Positions 20,233 through 29,412 of a stretch of 64,000 bases of DNA are shown here, piece by piece. This stretch comes from Bacillus carboniphilus (GTDB taxonomy: Bacteria; Bacillota; Bacilli; Bacillales; JAIVKR01), in assembly GCF_020524035.2 (NCBI RefSeq), contig NZ_CP129013.1, positions 186,001 through 250,000 of the forward strand, written 5' to 3'. Both the position numbers and the translations under genes were made by a program. Each line of letters opens with the position of its first letter. Positions within the stretch are counted from its first letter, which is position 1. Under the pieces are notes generated by a model. It searched no databases. It was not told the origin of the DNA and worked only from the letters and a program-made list of their open reading frames with translations.

Positions 20233-20881
20233 ATGAAAAAATTTTTTGGACAATGGTATATTGAAAAGGGTATTAGGAGTCAGGTATTAGACATTAAACC
20301 AAATGGGGATGTGATTATTTGCAGGTGGGCTGAAAGGCGGGGGAATAAACAGACCTTTTTTATTCAATCAACCGGAACTGGTATAGAATGCACAGATTAT
20401 TTAATTGTTGCACGTCCAATTAATGATCATCTTAAATCCTCTACTTCTAAAGGTGGGGTCTGTATTTATTCTCTTTATAAAGGGGAATTGTTCATTTTTG
20501 CTAGCATCATGGGCTACACAAGACATGCTTTCAAAAGGTTGTGGATATCTTTTCAGAGAAAAAGGGTACAAAGGATTTGAAGGAACTTATCATGCAAGAT
20601 ATTATCATCAAAAGAAGAGTATTCATCTAAAGGTAAAGATAAAAAGGTTGATGAAATATTTCACATTACAATGGTTAAAAAATGATGTAATTGTCAATGA
20701 AGGTATAGGGAGAGAATTGGGAGGAAAACTTATTATAGCATGGGGAGAACCTACTATACCATTGGAATTGAATAGCTTATCTCTGAAGGAAACGAACGGT
20801 GAAATAATTCTACAACGAGATTACATTTCCTCACTCAATAATAACCTTACCAGTAAATATTTATACAAAAAAAGATATTGA
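20233..20881 (+). pseudogene. Unknown gene split by a +1 frameshift
   Basis: The first frame starts MKKFFGQWYIEKGIRS with a fair ribosome-binding site (AGGAGAG) and reads sensibly to about 20500. The second frame carries on from about there to 20881 (GYLFREKGYKGFEGTYHAR onward). Removing one T from the T5 run at 20495-20499 would join them into about 215 residues. Both halves are rich in aromatic and basic residues, with no signal peptide. I recognise no family. Confidence 0.55.
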
Positions 20882-21138
20882 TAGTGTGTGTTTAAAAAGA
20901 TAGAAAAAAAGGACGCTGAATAGAAAAGCTGAATCCCTTTGCTCACATCCTGGCCATCGTAGGACTTTTTAAATAGTCATATTAATTATTTTAAGAAAAA
21001 ATGATTGAGATGAGGTGTAATGAAATATTTAACAGATCGAAGCATTGGATTTCACATTATAGAAGGAATTCATATAGCTTTATAGAATCTTAACATTTGA
21101 GGAGGTTTCCAAAATGTTTTTTTTCTTTTTATAATCCT
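20882..21138. other. Gene-free stretch upstream of the phosphotransferase
   Basis: No gene is visible. GAGGAGGTTTCCAAAATG near 21098-21116 looks like a start site, but the frame closes after a few codons. Part of 20905-20965 loosely resembles the dispersed repeat. Confidence 0.4.
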
Positions 21139-21177
21139 AATTTAGTAATTGATAATTTATATGAAAATTACTAAATT
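21139..21177. promoter_or_regulatory. 12-bp inverted repeat ahead of the phosphotransferase
   Basis: AATTTAGTAATT at 21139-21150 and its exact complement at 21166-21177 flank 15 bases, ending 16 bases before the start codon. It could be an operator or an mRNA hairpin that limits access to the ribosome-binding site (AAAGGATG). Confidence 0.5.
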
Positions 21178-21193
21178 AAAAGGATGTATTACT

Positions 21194-22174
21194 ATGACAA
21201 AATTACAAAAAGAATACCATAATATTGCGGAATTGGCCATTGAAAAGTATGACTTAAGAATAAAAGACTTATCCTATTTTACAGAAGAAACTAATATATT
21301 CTTTAAATTAACTGACTATTACGATAATCAATATCTCCTAAAAATATTTCAGGAAGAATCAAGTACATTAGAAGATAATTTAGTTGAAGTATTTTTTATA
21401 AGTATGATTAATAAGGATAATAATGTATCAATCCCTAACATCATTAAAGGAATTAATGGAGATTATATTCAACTTATTGATTCTAAATTTTTCTCTAATA
21501 CAAAAAGAGTAATCCTATACAGTTGGTTAGAGGGAGAAGACTTAGATGAAAACGAGAACGAAACCCGTTTTATGCAATTAGGTGAAGTTACAGCATTAAT
21601 GCATAATACAACGATGGGATTGACATTACCAGAATCTATGATTCCAAGAGTTTGGGATAAAGTTTTTTACTATAAGGGTGAACAACCAGTATATAAAAAT
21701 CAACAATATCAGAAGCACATATCCATGGATAACATTGAATTACTAGATAAATTCATCCCCTATCTTGATGAGAAATTAGCTATGTATTATAAGGAAGGTA
21801 AAAACAACCTTCAATTAATACATGCAGACCTCAATCCGTGGAATATTATGGTCGACAAAGGTGATATGCATGTCATTGATTTTGAAGACTCGATGTTAGC
21901 CTTACCAATCCATGATATTGCAAATATGTTGTTCTATTACCGATATGATGACCGTTTTGAATATGAGAATGTTAAACAATTGTACTTCCGTGGATACGAA
22001 AGAGTACGACCATTACCGAAATTTAATGAGTTCGATCTGGACTTATTAATGACGGCTAGAAGGGTTAATTTTATAAACTATGTTCTTTTAGTTGAGGATG
22101 ATCCACGTTCCTACATTGAAAAAAATATTGGAAGAATTCATGACTTTTTAAATAAATATCAGGTTGAACTGTGA
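21194..22174 (+). CDS. APH-family phosphotransferase
   Basis: A 326-residue kinase-like protein. The catalytic loop is LIHADLNPWNIM (residues about 217-228) and the metal-binding motif is VIDFEDS. The N-lobe has the lysine strand YLLKIFQEE. This is the APH/choline-kinase fold used on aminoglycosides, homoserine, spectinomycin and sugars, and the substrate is unclear here. I used the ATG at 21194 with AAAGGATG. The gene lies alone between an inverted repeat and a terminator. Confidence 0.85.
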   Translation: MTKLQKEYHNIAELAIEKYDLRIKDLSYFTEETNIFFKLTDYYDNQYLLKIFQEESSTLEDNLVEVFFISMINKDNNVSIPNIIKGINGDYIQLIDSKFFSNTKRVILYSWLEGEDLDENENETRFMQLGEVTALMHNTTMGLTLPESMIPRVWDKVFYYKGEQPVYKNQQYQKHISMDNIELLDKFIPYLDEKLAMYYKEGKNNLQLIHADLNPWNIMVDKGDMHVIDFEDSMLALPIHDIANMLFYYRYDDRFEYENVKQLYFRGYERVRPLPKFNEFDLDLLMTARRVNFINYVLLVEDDPRSYIEKNIGRIHDFLNKYQVEL

Positions 22175-22194
22175 AGAGTTAAGTTAGGATTTAT

Positions 22195-22232
22195 GCCTGT
22201 TTGGGTTAATTATACTTAAACAGGCTTTTTTT
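22195..22232 (+). terminator. Terminator of the phosphotransferase gene
   Basis: GCCTGTTT and AAACAGGC flank 15 bases and are followed by seven T. Confidence 0.88.
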
Positions 22233-22350
22233 GTGGACGTTTGCTTATGGGGATGATTACAAGGTTTGATAAAGGAATTAAGTTCCTATGATGAGGGATT
22301 AGAAATAACGAAAAACTAGTGGAAAATCATTCATAATTGTTTATAGATCA

Positions 22351-22393
22351 AACCCCTCACAAATTCCTAATGGAAAAGGTGAGGGGTTATTTT
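22351..22393. terminator. Terminator downstream of yhfH, bidirectional
   Basis: AACCCCTCAC and GTGAGGGGTT form a 10-bp stem, with a T run on the plus strand. It lies 40 bases beyond the yhfH stop on the minus strand. Whether it serves yhfH or a rightward transcript is not clear. Confidence 0.7.
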
Positions 22394-22432
22394 TACAATT
22401 ATTATACTGTGGTTAAGGGATAGACTCTGCTT

Positions 22433-22561
22433 TTATTTAACACAAAGACATTCGTTACAAGTGTTTCCATAGCATTCATGTTGTTCATTGATTTCCTTGC
22501 CACAAGATGAGCATTTTTTACGAGGTAATTTATTTAAAAATTCAGTCATTTTAACTAACAT
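22433..22561 (-). CDS. yhfH: YhfH-like small zinc-ribbon protein
   Basis: A 42-residue protein starting MLVKMTEFLNKLPRKKCSSC, with two CxxC pairs (CSSC and CNEC) plus HECYGN between them, as in B. subtilis YhfH. It is likely to bind zinc. GGAGGCG precedes the ATG. It is divergent from yhfI, as expected from the B. subtilis order. Its role is unknown. Confidence 0.88.
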   Translation of the reverse strand: MLVKMTEFLNKLPRKKCSSCGKEINEQHECYGNTCNECLCVK

Positions 22562-22747
22562 TCGAAATCGCCTCCTGATTTATTGTAACTTTATTGTATT
22601 ATAACAGATTTATAAAGTCAACGTCTGTTTTAATACAATTTTCACCATCCTCTAAAAATAGACATTGGTTCTTTTCAAGTGCTTTCGATTTTTATCTCGA
22701 TTGGGTATAGTAAAGAAGGGATGAAATTCATTAAAGGTGTTGATTTG

Positions 22748-23479
22748 ATGAAAGTAACTGTCATTGGCTTTTGGGGTGGATATCCTAATAAAGGAGAGGC
22801 CTCATCAGGCTATTTAATTGAGTCTGCCAATTTTAAATTATTAGTTGATTGTGGAAGTGCTGTTTTATCTCAGCTTCAAAAATATATCGCAATAGTGGAA
22901 ATAGATGCCGTTATTTTATCTCATTATCACCACGATCATATCGCTGATATTGGACCGCTTCAATATGCTAGGTTGATTCAACAGAGTGAGGTGAATAAAA
23001 TATTACCCATTTACGGACATCCTTTTAATCAAGAAAAATTTCAATGTCTTTCTTATAAAGATGTTACGTGTGGGACCGCCTATCAACCGAATCGTCTATT
23101 AACGGTTGGACCATTTTCGATTTCATTTTTGCAAACGGATCACCCTGTTGATTGTTATGCGATGAGAATTTCTGATGGAAATGCTACAATTGTTTATACA
23201 GCGGATTCAAGCTTTAAAGAAGACTTTATTCCTTTTGCAAAAGAAGCGGACTTGTTGTTATCAGAATGTAATTTGTATGCGGATCAAAATGGTGCGCCGA
23301 TTGGGCATATGACAAGTACAGAAGCAGCCAACATTGCTCAAAAAGCAAAAGTGAAAGAGTTATGGCTCACCCACTTACCTCATAGCGGGGATCTTAACCA
23401 GCTAATAGAAGAAGCGAAAACGGTTTACGACGGAGCGGTTTCATTAGCTGAAGAAGGGAAAACAACACAGATAAACTGA
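22748..23479 (+). CDS. yhfI: YhfI-like metallo-beta-lactamase-fold hydrolase
   Basis: A 243-residue MBL-fold hydrolase with the metal motif SHYHHDHIADIG (residues about 58-69), LSECNLYAD and the C-terminal LTHLPHSGD. This resembles the RNase Z/AtsA-like branch. I used the ATG at 22748 after AAAGGTG. An upstream in-frame start would add 23 residues without a ribosome-binding site. It lies 15 bases before lplJ, so the two are probably co-transcribed. Confidence 0.9.
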   Translation: MKVTVIGFWGGYPNKGEASSGYLIESANFKLLVDCGSAVLSQLQKYIAIVEIDAVILSHYHHDHIADIGPLQYARLIQQSEVNKILPIYGHPFNQEKFQCLSYKDVTCGTAYQPNRLLTVGPFSISFLQTDHPVDCYAMRISDGNATIVYTADSSFKEDFIPFAKEADLLLSECNLYADQNGAPIGHMTSTEAANIAQKAKVKELWLTHLPHSGDLNQLIEEAKTVYDGAVSLAEEGKTTQIN

Positions 23480-23494
23480 GGAGGAACTGTCGTC

Positions 23495-24490
23495 ATGTAT
23501 TTCATAGATAATCAAGGAATAACAGATCCTAAAATAAACTTAGCTATAGAAGAATATTGTCTCTCAAATCTAAATAAAGACAATACATATTTACTGTTTT
23601 ATATAAATGAACCGAGTATTATTATTGGAAAGAATCAAAATGCCGTTGAAGAGATCAATACAAAATATGTGGATGAAAAAGGAATTAACGTCGTTCGTCG
23701 TCTTTCAGGTGGAGGAGCAGTGTACCATGACTTTGGAAACTTGAATTTTAGTTTCATTACGAAAGACGATGGAAATAGCTTTTACAATTATAAGAAATTT
23801 ACCGATCCAATTGTTTCAGCACTAAACAAATTAGGTGTCTCAGCACAGCTAAGTGGCCGGAACGATATCCTTGTAAATGAGAGAAAGATTTCTGGAAATG
23901 CACAGTTCACAACGAAAGGTCGAATGTTTTCTCATGGAACACTTCTGTTAAATTCTGACATTGAACAAGTAGTTTCAGCATTAAATGTGAAAAAGGATAA
24001 AATTCAATCAAAAGGGATCAAATCTATTCGTAGCAGAGTAGCTAATATTGCTGAGTTTTTAAAGGAAGATCTAGCGATGGAAGAGTTTAAAGAGCTTCTT
24101 TTGAAATCGATTTTTAACGTGCAAAATGTAGAAGAAGTTCCATGCTATCAATTAACGGAATCAGATTGGAAGGGGATAGAGGAAATTTCAAAAAAACGTT
24201 ACGGTAATTGGGATTGGAATTTTGGAAAATCACCAAAGTTTAATTTGCAACACTCTCATCGTTTTCCTATCGGACAAATTGATGTACGTTTGAATGTCAT
24301 TAAAGGAGTCATTGATGATATTAAAATTTACGGGGACTTCTTTGGGATTGGTGATGTGGCTGAGGTTGAACAATTGCTGCAAGGAATAAAGTATGAACGT
24401 GAATCGATTGTGGCTGCTTTGTCTAATATGGATGTTAACCATTATTTTGGTAATCTATCAAAAGAAGAATTTATTGATTTAGTTTATTAA
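23495..24490 (+). CDS. lplJ: Lipoate-protein ligase LplJ
   Basis: LplJ activates free lipoate with ATP and attaches it to lipoyl domains of 2-oxoacid dehydrogenases and GcvH. The 331-residue protein has the lipoate-binding motif RRLSGGGAVYHDFGNLNFSF (residues about 69-88). The catalytic lysine lies in the NDILVNERKISGNAQ region. The C-terminal accessory domain typical of LplA-type ligases is present. AGGAGG precedes the ATG. Confidence 0.95.
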   Translation: MYFIDNQGITDPKINLAIEEYCLSNLNKDNTYLLFYINEPSIIIGKNQNAVEEINTKYVDEKGINVVRRLSGGGAVYHDFGNLNFSFITKDDGNSFYNYKKFTDPIVSALNKLGVSAQLSGRNDILVNERKISGNAQFTTKGRMFSHGTLLLNSDIEQVVSALNVKKDKIQSKGIKSIRSRVANIAEFLKEDLAMEEFKELLLKSIFNVQNVEEVPCYQLTESDWKGIEEISKKRYGNWDWNFGKSPKFNLQHSHRFPIGQIDVRLNVIKGVIDDIKIYGDFFGIGDVAEVEQLLQGIKYERESIVAALSNMDVNHYFGNLSKEEFIDLVY

Positions 24491-24491
24491 A

Positions 24492-24617
24492 AAAGCGCAA
24501 GCGCCCGTTTAGCAACGAATGATGAGGAACGTCAACTAAGTACAGTCACTTCCTGTGACTAACGCCTGCGCTAGCATATCGTGTGCGTCGGAGTTGCTGG
24601 GCAATGGAGCTAGACAA
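24492..24617 (-). repeat. Dispersed hairpin repeat, reverse copy at 24.5 kb
   Basis: On the minus strand it runs from TGTCTAGCTCCATTGCCCAG to GCGCTTGCGCTTTTT. The inner stem AGTCAC/GTGACT (24544-24560) is perfect, with AGGAA as loop. The outer 5' arm is replaced by GCGCAGGC, so the outer stem is broken in this copy. A frame at 24583-24783 across it looks spurious. Confidence 0.78.
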
Positions 24618-24862
24618 AAATAAAAGCACCATCCGAATAAGGACAGATTTTTATTCTTTCTTACTCAGTAAAAAAGGAGGCTATCCCTCCTTTTTTTCAA
24701 CAAATTTTTTAATAACACTTGAGGGAATTTTTTTCATTTACTATAATATATTCAGAACTTTTTTTAAATTAAACTCAACTTAATGATTAGAGTGCATGTT
24801 CAAAAGAAAAAAATATTTGAACACACTTGATAAAGGGGTAAAATTAAGTAGAGAAAGAAAAG

Positions 24863-24880
24863 TGAATGACCAATCATTCA
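24863..24880. promoter_or_regulatory. FadR box upstream of lcfB
   Basis: TGAATGACCAATCATTCA fits the B. subtilis FadR consensus of paired TGAATGA arms at all but one position. It ends 16 bases before the lcfB start. FadR repression relieved by long-chain acyl-CoA is the expected control. Confidence 0.85.
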
Positions 24881-24896
24881 ACAAGGGGTGGGAGAA

Positions 24897-26444
24897 TTGA
24901 ATTTACCGAAGAAGTTAGCCGAAACTGCTGCAATTCATCAAGAGAAACCTGCTTATTTATTTATGGACAAAGAAACGAGTTATGCTGAGTTAAATGCTTC
25001 TGTTTCAATGTTCGCTTCAAGCTTGGAAAAAATGGGTGTTCAAAAAGGGGACCACATCGCTTTGATTGTGGGAAATACACCACATTATGTGATCGGTTTA
25101 TATGGCGCTCTTCGATTAGGAGCGACAGTCATACCGGTAAATCCGATTTATACACCAGATGAAATGGGCTACATTTTAAACAACGGTGATGTAAAACTTG
25201 TCATTACACTTGATAAGCTGTTACCTTTATTTGAAAAAATGGAGAAAGCTCTTCCGAAAGTTGAAACAATCGTCTATTGTGAAACAGGCGAAACGGTGAA
25301 TGAAGATGCTTACCCACAAATTAAAACAAAAATGAAACCGTTTACAAAATGTCTTGGTATGGGAGACCCTCGTTACCAAGGACCTGAGTTAAATGAAGAA
25401 GACGTTGCGATGATTCTTTATACTTCAGGTACGACTGGTAAACCAAAAGGAGCCATGCTTACTCATCGCAACATTTATGCGAATGCAAGTGATGTTGCTC
25501 AATATTTAAAATATGATAAGAGTGATAAAGTAATAGCTGCTTTACCAATGTTCCATGTATTTTGCTTAACGGTTGCCTTGAATGGTCCTTTAATAAGTGG
25601 GGCAACAGTTGTTATTGTACCGAAATTTAGTCCTGCGGAAATTTTCAGATTAGTAGAAACATATAAAGTAACGGTATTTTCAGGGGTTCCGACGATGTAT
25701 AATTTCCTTCTTCAATATGAAAATGGAAAACCAGAAGCTTTCGAATCGCTAAGGGTGTGTATTTCTGGTGGAGCTTCTATGCCAGTCGCTCTTTTAAAAG
25801 GTTTTGAACAGAAATTTAACGTCATGGTTTCTGAAGGTTATGGTCTATCAGAAGCGTCTCCTGTTACAGCATTTAATCCTTTAGATCGTCCTAGAAAGCC
25901 TGGTTCAATCGGAACAGATGTAATGGGCATTAAAAATAAAGTCGTCAATGAACTTGGCGATGAAGTAGCTCCTGGAGAAGTGGGCGAACTTGTCGTGCAA
26001 GGTCCTAACGTAATGAAAGGGTATTATAAAATGCCTGAAGAAACAGAGCATACGATCCGTGAAGGATGGCTTTATACAGGCGATTTAGCGAAAATGGATG
26101 AAGAAGGTTATTTTTACATTGTTGACCGTAAAAAAGATTTAATTTTAGTTGGTGGGTATAATGTTTACCCTCGTGAGGTAGAAGAAGTATTATACGATCA
26201 TAAAGATGTCATTGAGTGTGCCGTGTTTGGCGTGCCTGATCCTGAACGTGGAGAAGCGGTAAGAGCGTTTGTTGTGTCAAAAAACCCCGAATTGAAAGAA
26301 GAAGATTTACAAATCTTTTTGGGTGAACATTTGGCCAAATATAAATTACCGAGTAGTATAGAATTTTTAGAAGAACTTCCTAAAAATACGACAGGGAAGA
26401 TTTTACGTAGAGCGCTAAAACAAAAAGTGTTACAGGAAAGTTAA
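24897..26444 (+). CDS. lcfB: Long-chain fatty acid-CoA ligase LcfB
   Basis: An acyl-CoA synthetase that activates fatty acids with ATP for beta-oxidation. The AMP-binding motif is YTSGTTGKPKGAML (residues about 175-188). VSEGYGLSEASPV and GWLYTGDLA follow, with the C-terminal catalytic lysine in PKNTTGKILRR. I chose the TTG at 24897 because the protein then starts NLPKKL, aligned with B. subtilis LcfB. A GTG at 24888 overlaps the ribosome-binding site. The stop overlaps the next start (TAATG). Confidence 0.95.
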   Translation: MNLPKKLAETAAIHQEKPAYLFMDKETSYAELNASVSMFASSLEKMGVQKGDHIALIVGNTPHYVIGLYGALRLGATVIPVNPIYTPDEMGYILNNGDVKLVITLDKLLPLFEKMEKALPKVETIVYCETGETVNEDAYPQIKTKMKPFTKCLGMGDPRYQGPELNEEDVAMILYTSGTTGKPKGAMLTHRNIYANASDVAQYLKYDKSDKVIAALPMFHVFCLTVALNGPLISGATVVIVPKFSPAEIFRLVETYKVTVFSGVPTMYNFLLQYENGKPEAFESLRVCISGGASMPVALLKGFEQKFNVMVSEGYGLSEASPVTAFNPLDRPRKPGSIGTDVMGIKNKVVNELGDEVAPGEVGELVVQGPNVMKGYYKMPEETEHTIREGWLYTGDLAKMDEEGYFYIVDRKKDLILVGGYNVYPREVEEVLYDHKDVIECAVFGVPDPERGEAVRAFVVSKNPELKEEDLQIFLGEHLAKYKLPSSIEFLEELPKNTTGKILRRALKQKVLQES

Positions 26445-27214
26445 TGATGTCAACGATTCTTTGTGAGAAAAAGAACCATGTTGCTACGATTACAATCAAC
26501 CGTCCGGAGAGTTTAAACTGTTTCAATTATGAAACCATTATCGAGTTAGATCGCGTAATCGATGAAATTCGGATGAATTCAGAAGTTCGTGTAGTGGTTG
26601 TTACAGGTGCTGGTGAAAAAGCATTCAGCACAGGTGCTGATTTAAAAGAACGAAAAAATTTATCAGATGAACAAGTCATTAGAAATTTAAACAAAATGGG
26701 GGAGCTATTCACGAAAATTGATGAGCTTCCTCAGCCGACCATTGCACTTATAAATGGTTATGCCTTTGGCGGTGGACTTGAATTAGCGTTGGCATGTGAT
26801 TTTCGAATTGTTCACTCAGATGTGCAGTTAGGGTTAACAGAAACGAGTTTAGCTATTATTCCAGGTGCTGGAGGTACGCTGCGTTTACCGAGATTAATTG
26901 GTGAAGCGAAGGCACTGGAGCTGATTTTAACTGCTAAGAGATTAACAGGTGAAGAGGCTTTTAACTATGGAGTAGTGACAAAAGTCGTTCCAAAAGAAAA
27001 ACTACAGACCGCTTGTGATGAGCTAATTAATCAACTACTAGCGAACGGTCCCATTGCCCTCAAACAGGCTAAGTTTTCCATTAAAAATGGAATGAAAGTA
27101 GATTTGCAAACGGGATTGAAGATTGAGAGAAAAGCTTATGAAATCACAATACCAACCGAAGATCGAAAAGAAGCATTAAGAGCCTTTCAAGAAAAACGAA
27201 AACCTAAATTTTAA
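26444..27214 (+). CDS. Enoyl-CoA hydratase/isomerase family protein
   Basis: A 256-residue crotonase-fold enzyme. The oxyanion-hole segments are AFSTGADLKE and GYAFGGGLELALACDFRI. The glutamate region LGLTETSLAIIPGAGGT and the C-terminal FQEKRKPKF are typical of enoyl-CoA hydratases. It overlaps lcfB by one base, so it probably carries out the hydration step of beta-oxidation or a branched-chain degradation step under the same FadR control. A second ATG at 26447 is possible. Confidence 0.9.
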   Translation: MMSTILCEKKNHVATITINRPESLNCFNYETIIELDRVIDEIRMNSEVRVVVVTGAGEKAFSTGADLKERKNLSDEQVIRNLNKMGELFTKIDELPQPTIALINGYAFGGGLELALACDFRIVHSDVQLGLTETSLAIIPGAGGTLRLPRLIGEAKALELILTAKRLTGEEAFNYGVVTKVVPKEKLQTACDELINQLLANGPIALKQAKFSIKNGMKVDLQTGLKIERKAYEITIPTEDRKEALRAFQEKRKPKF

Positions 27215-27217
27215 CCG

Positions 27218-27245
27218 AAACCCTACGGCTCGACCGTAGGGTTTT
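27218..27245 (+). terminator. Terminator of the lcfB operon
   Basis: AAACCCTACGG and CCGTAGGGTTTT flank a 5-base loop. Confidence 0.88.
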
Positions 27246-27270
27246 AACGTATAAAAAAGGAGAGATAGAA

Positions 27271-27540
27271 TTGGATTTAGGTGAACCTATAGCCGTTGGA
27301 AATACCGCAAAACTATACTTGTATAAAGGTGTGGTTGTTAAAGTTTTGAATGACTATTTACCCGAAACAGAAGCATTATATGAAGCAAATAAACAAAGAT
27401 TTGCTTATTCATCTGGGTTGCCTGTTCCTAAAATAATGGAGGTAACCAATGTAAATGGAAAACAAGTAATAATTATGGAGTACATCCAAGGGGAAAGCCT
27501 AGGTGAACTTTCATTGTTGTCTAGCATCATCGTTAGTTAA
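27271..27540 (+). pseudogene. Kinase/APH-like gene cut off by a repeat
   Basis: The TTG at 27271 follows AAAGGAG. The first 80 residues read as an APH or kinase N-lobe: a GNTAKLYLYKGVVVKVL strand with the ATP lysine, PVPKIMEV, and the hinge VIIMEYIQGESLGEL. After GEL the sequence passes directly into the dispersed repeat, which adds nine foreign residues and a stop. The catalytic C-lobe is absent from the window. The gene is therefore a truncated remnant. Confidence 0.8.
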
Positions 27541-27612
27541 CAGGACGTGGTTACTTTAGATGATGTTCCTACATTTGTTGTCGTTCCTAAACGGTCACTT
27601 GCGCTTTTCTTT
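27514..27612 (+). repeat. Dispersed hairpin repeat inserted in a kinase gene
   Basis: It starts with TTGTCTAGC and ends with ACTTGCGCTTTTCTT. The hairpin unit at 27525-27565 has outer arms CATCATC/GATGATG and the AGGACGTGG core. Its left edge coincides with the loss of kinase similarity. Confidence 0.75.
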
Positions 27613-27696
27613 TACCCTCTTTTAAAACAAATAGTTCTAACTTTTAATAAATGATCTACAATAATACTATAGGCTTGTATACAAGGAGGGTTACGC

Positions 27697-28953
27697 TTGA
27701 GAAGAGGCTTAACTTTATCAGTTATTATCTACTTTATATATGGGTTATTTTTTTATTGGTATTTATTTATGAGTAACGATATTGCTATACCAGAAGCTTA
27801 TAAAGGGACGGCAGCTGATCCTGAAACGTTTATGAATGCAAGGGAACTTATGCTCACTGAAGAGTATTCTAACATTAAAAACTTCCTGTACTTTGTATTA
27901 ATTCCCTTTGAATGGTTTATCTTTTTTGTTTTTTTAATTGTAGGGGGATCAAAGTGGCTACAAAAAGCTTCAACGACAGCCACAAGTGTTTCATTTATTC
28001 AAACGGGTCTTTACTTCTTTTGGTTATCGCTGTTAGTTAATGTTATTTCCTTTCCCGTTGAATGGCTGAGTTATCAAATATCTTTATCCTATAATATATC
28101 GACACAAGCAACCGGAGACTGGATCAATGACCAAATCATCGATTTTTTTGTGAATTTCCTGTTAATGTGGATCATGATGGCTGTTCTTTATACACTCATT
28201 CGTAAATTTAAAAAACGTTGGTGGCTTTATGCGTGGCTCTTATCGGTTCCGTTTTCCTTGTTTTTAATGTTCATTCAGCCTGTCATACTGGACCCTCTTT
28301 ATAACGAATTTTATCCTCTTCAAGATAAAGAGTTAGAAAAAAAAATCTTGTCTTATGCAGAGCAAGCGAATATCCCAGCCGATCACGTCTATGAAGTAGA
28401 TATGTCCGAGAAAACAAACGCATTAAATGCTTATGTGACAGGAATAGGTGATAATTCAAGAATTGTCTTGTGGGATACCACCTTAGAGCAGTTAACTGAA
28501 GATGAAATTTTGTTCATCATGGCCCATGAGATTGGTCACTATGTTATGCATCATATTTATATCGGAATAGCTGGCTATTTGGTTCTCTCCTTTGTAGGGT
28601 TATATTTAATTTATCGCCTAATGAATTTAATTGTTGACAGATGGGGCTCGTATTTCAAGGTTACCGAAGTGAGCGACTTGTCATCTCTTCCCTTGTTTCT
28701 ATTGCTCTTGGGGATGCTTAGTTTTATATCATCTCCTGCCGAAAACTATGTCTCCCGTTTTCAAGAAAAGAGTGCGGATATGTACGCAATTGAAATGACA
28801 GACAATCCTGAAGCTGCGGTTATGTCTTTTCAAGAATTATCGAGGGCAGGATTAAGTGAAGTACACCCTCCAGCGCTTGTAAAGTTTTTTAAGTATAGTC
28901 ATCCAACCTTGTTAGAAAGGATTAATTATATTGGTGAAACAGAAGAGGAGTAA
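27697..28953 (+). CDS. yhfN: M48 membrane metalloprotease (STE24-like, YhfN)
   Basis: A 418-residue membrane protease related to CAAX prenyl protease 1. It has five or six hydrophobic helices, the zinc motif HEIGHYVMHH (residues about 276-285) and the third zinc ligand in FQEKSADMYAI. The start is TTG after AAGGAGGG. B. subtilis yhfN lies in the same chromosomal region. It probably cleaves membrane or exported peptides. The substrate is unknown. Confidence 0.9.
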   Translation: MRRGLTLSVIIYFIYGLFFYWYLFMSNDIAIPEAYKGTAADPETFMNARELMLTEEYSNIKNFLYFVLIPFEWFIFFVFLIVGGSKWLQKASTTATSVSFIQTGLYFFWLSLLVNVISFPVEWLSYQISLSYNISTQATGDWINDQIIDFFVNFLLMWIMMAVLYTLIRKFKKRWWLYAWLLSVPFSLFLMFIQPVILDPLYNEFYPLQDKELEKKILSYAEQANIPADHVYEVDMSEKTNALNAYVTGIGDNSRIVLWDTTLEQLTEDEILFIMAHEIGHYVMHHIYIGIAGYLVLSFVGLYLIYRLMNLIVDRWGSYFKVTEVSDLSSLPLFLLLLGMLSFISSPAENYVSRFQEKSADMYAIEMTDNPEAAVMSFQELSRAGLSEVHPPALVKFFKYSHPTLLERINYIGETEEE

Positions 28954-29212
28954 TTGTGACTGATAAATAAAATGATACAATTATCACAATTTGATTTGGT
29001 ACGCTTTTTTTCAGTTAGAAACGTGCGTTTTACATGGAGAAGCAGGCATAATAGCCTTCCATATTATTGAAAGGACTGGAACTATGCTAGGACCGTATTA
29101 TTAAAGAATTGTGTCCGTAAAGGCTTCAAGTCAAACGACATGGAATGAGAACTAATTACCAATCAAAATAGCGAAACCTGTACAACTTTAAATATCGCTC
29201 ACAGTAATGGGT
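28954..29212. other. Gene-free stretch before an orphan terminator
   Basis: No open frame of note lies here. The sequence is less AT-rich than typical spacers here (around 29040-29180) and ends in a strong terminator, so an untranslated RNA or a gene remnant is possible. Confidence 0.3.
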
Positions 29213-29250
29213 AAACTACTCTAGGTTATTGACCTTTGAGTAGTTTTTTT
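29213..29250 (+). terminator. Orphan terminator upstream of aceB
   Basis: AAACTACTC and GAGTAGTTT flank 16 bases and are followed by a T run. The nearest upstream gene, yhfN, ends 260 bases earlier. Confidence 0.8.
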
Positions 29251-29412
29251 CTGTTTCTAAAGTCCTTGTTTTAAAAGAGTATTGAAATTTTTCTAGTAAT
29301 TTATGAAAAAAGTTTCTCTAAGTACTTCCATTTCCGAATAATCTGTTATATATTAATAGTGTAGAAAAAAATCTGTACTATAACAAATAGCAAAGGATGT
29401 GACAACGACGGG

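Noticed and set aside
24583-24783. 66-codon frame after lplJ
   Set aside because: It overlaps the end of the repeat and has no ribosome-binding site.
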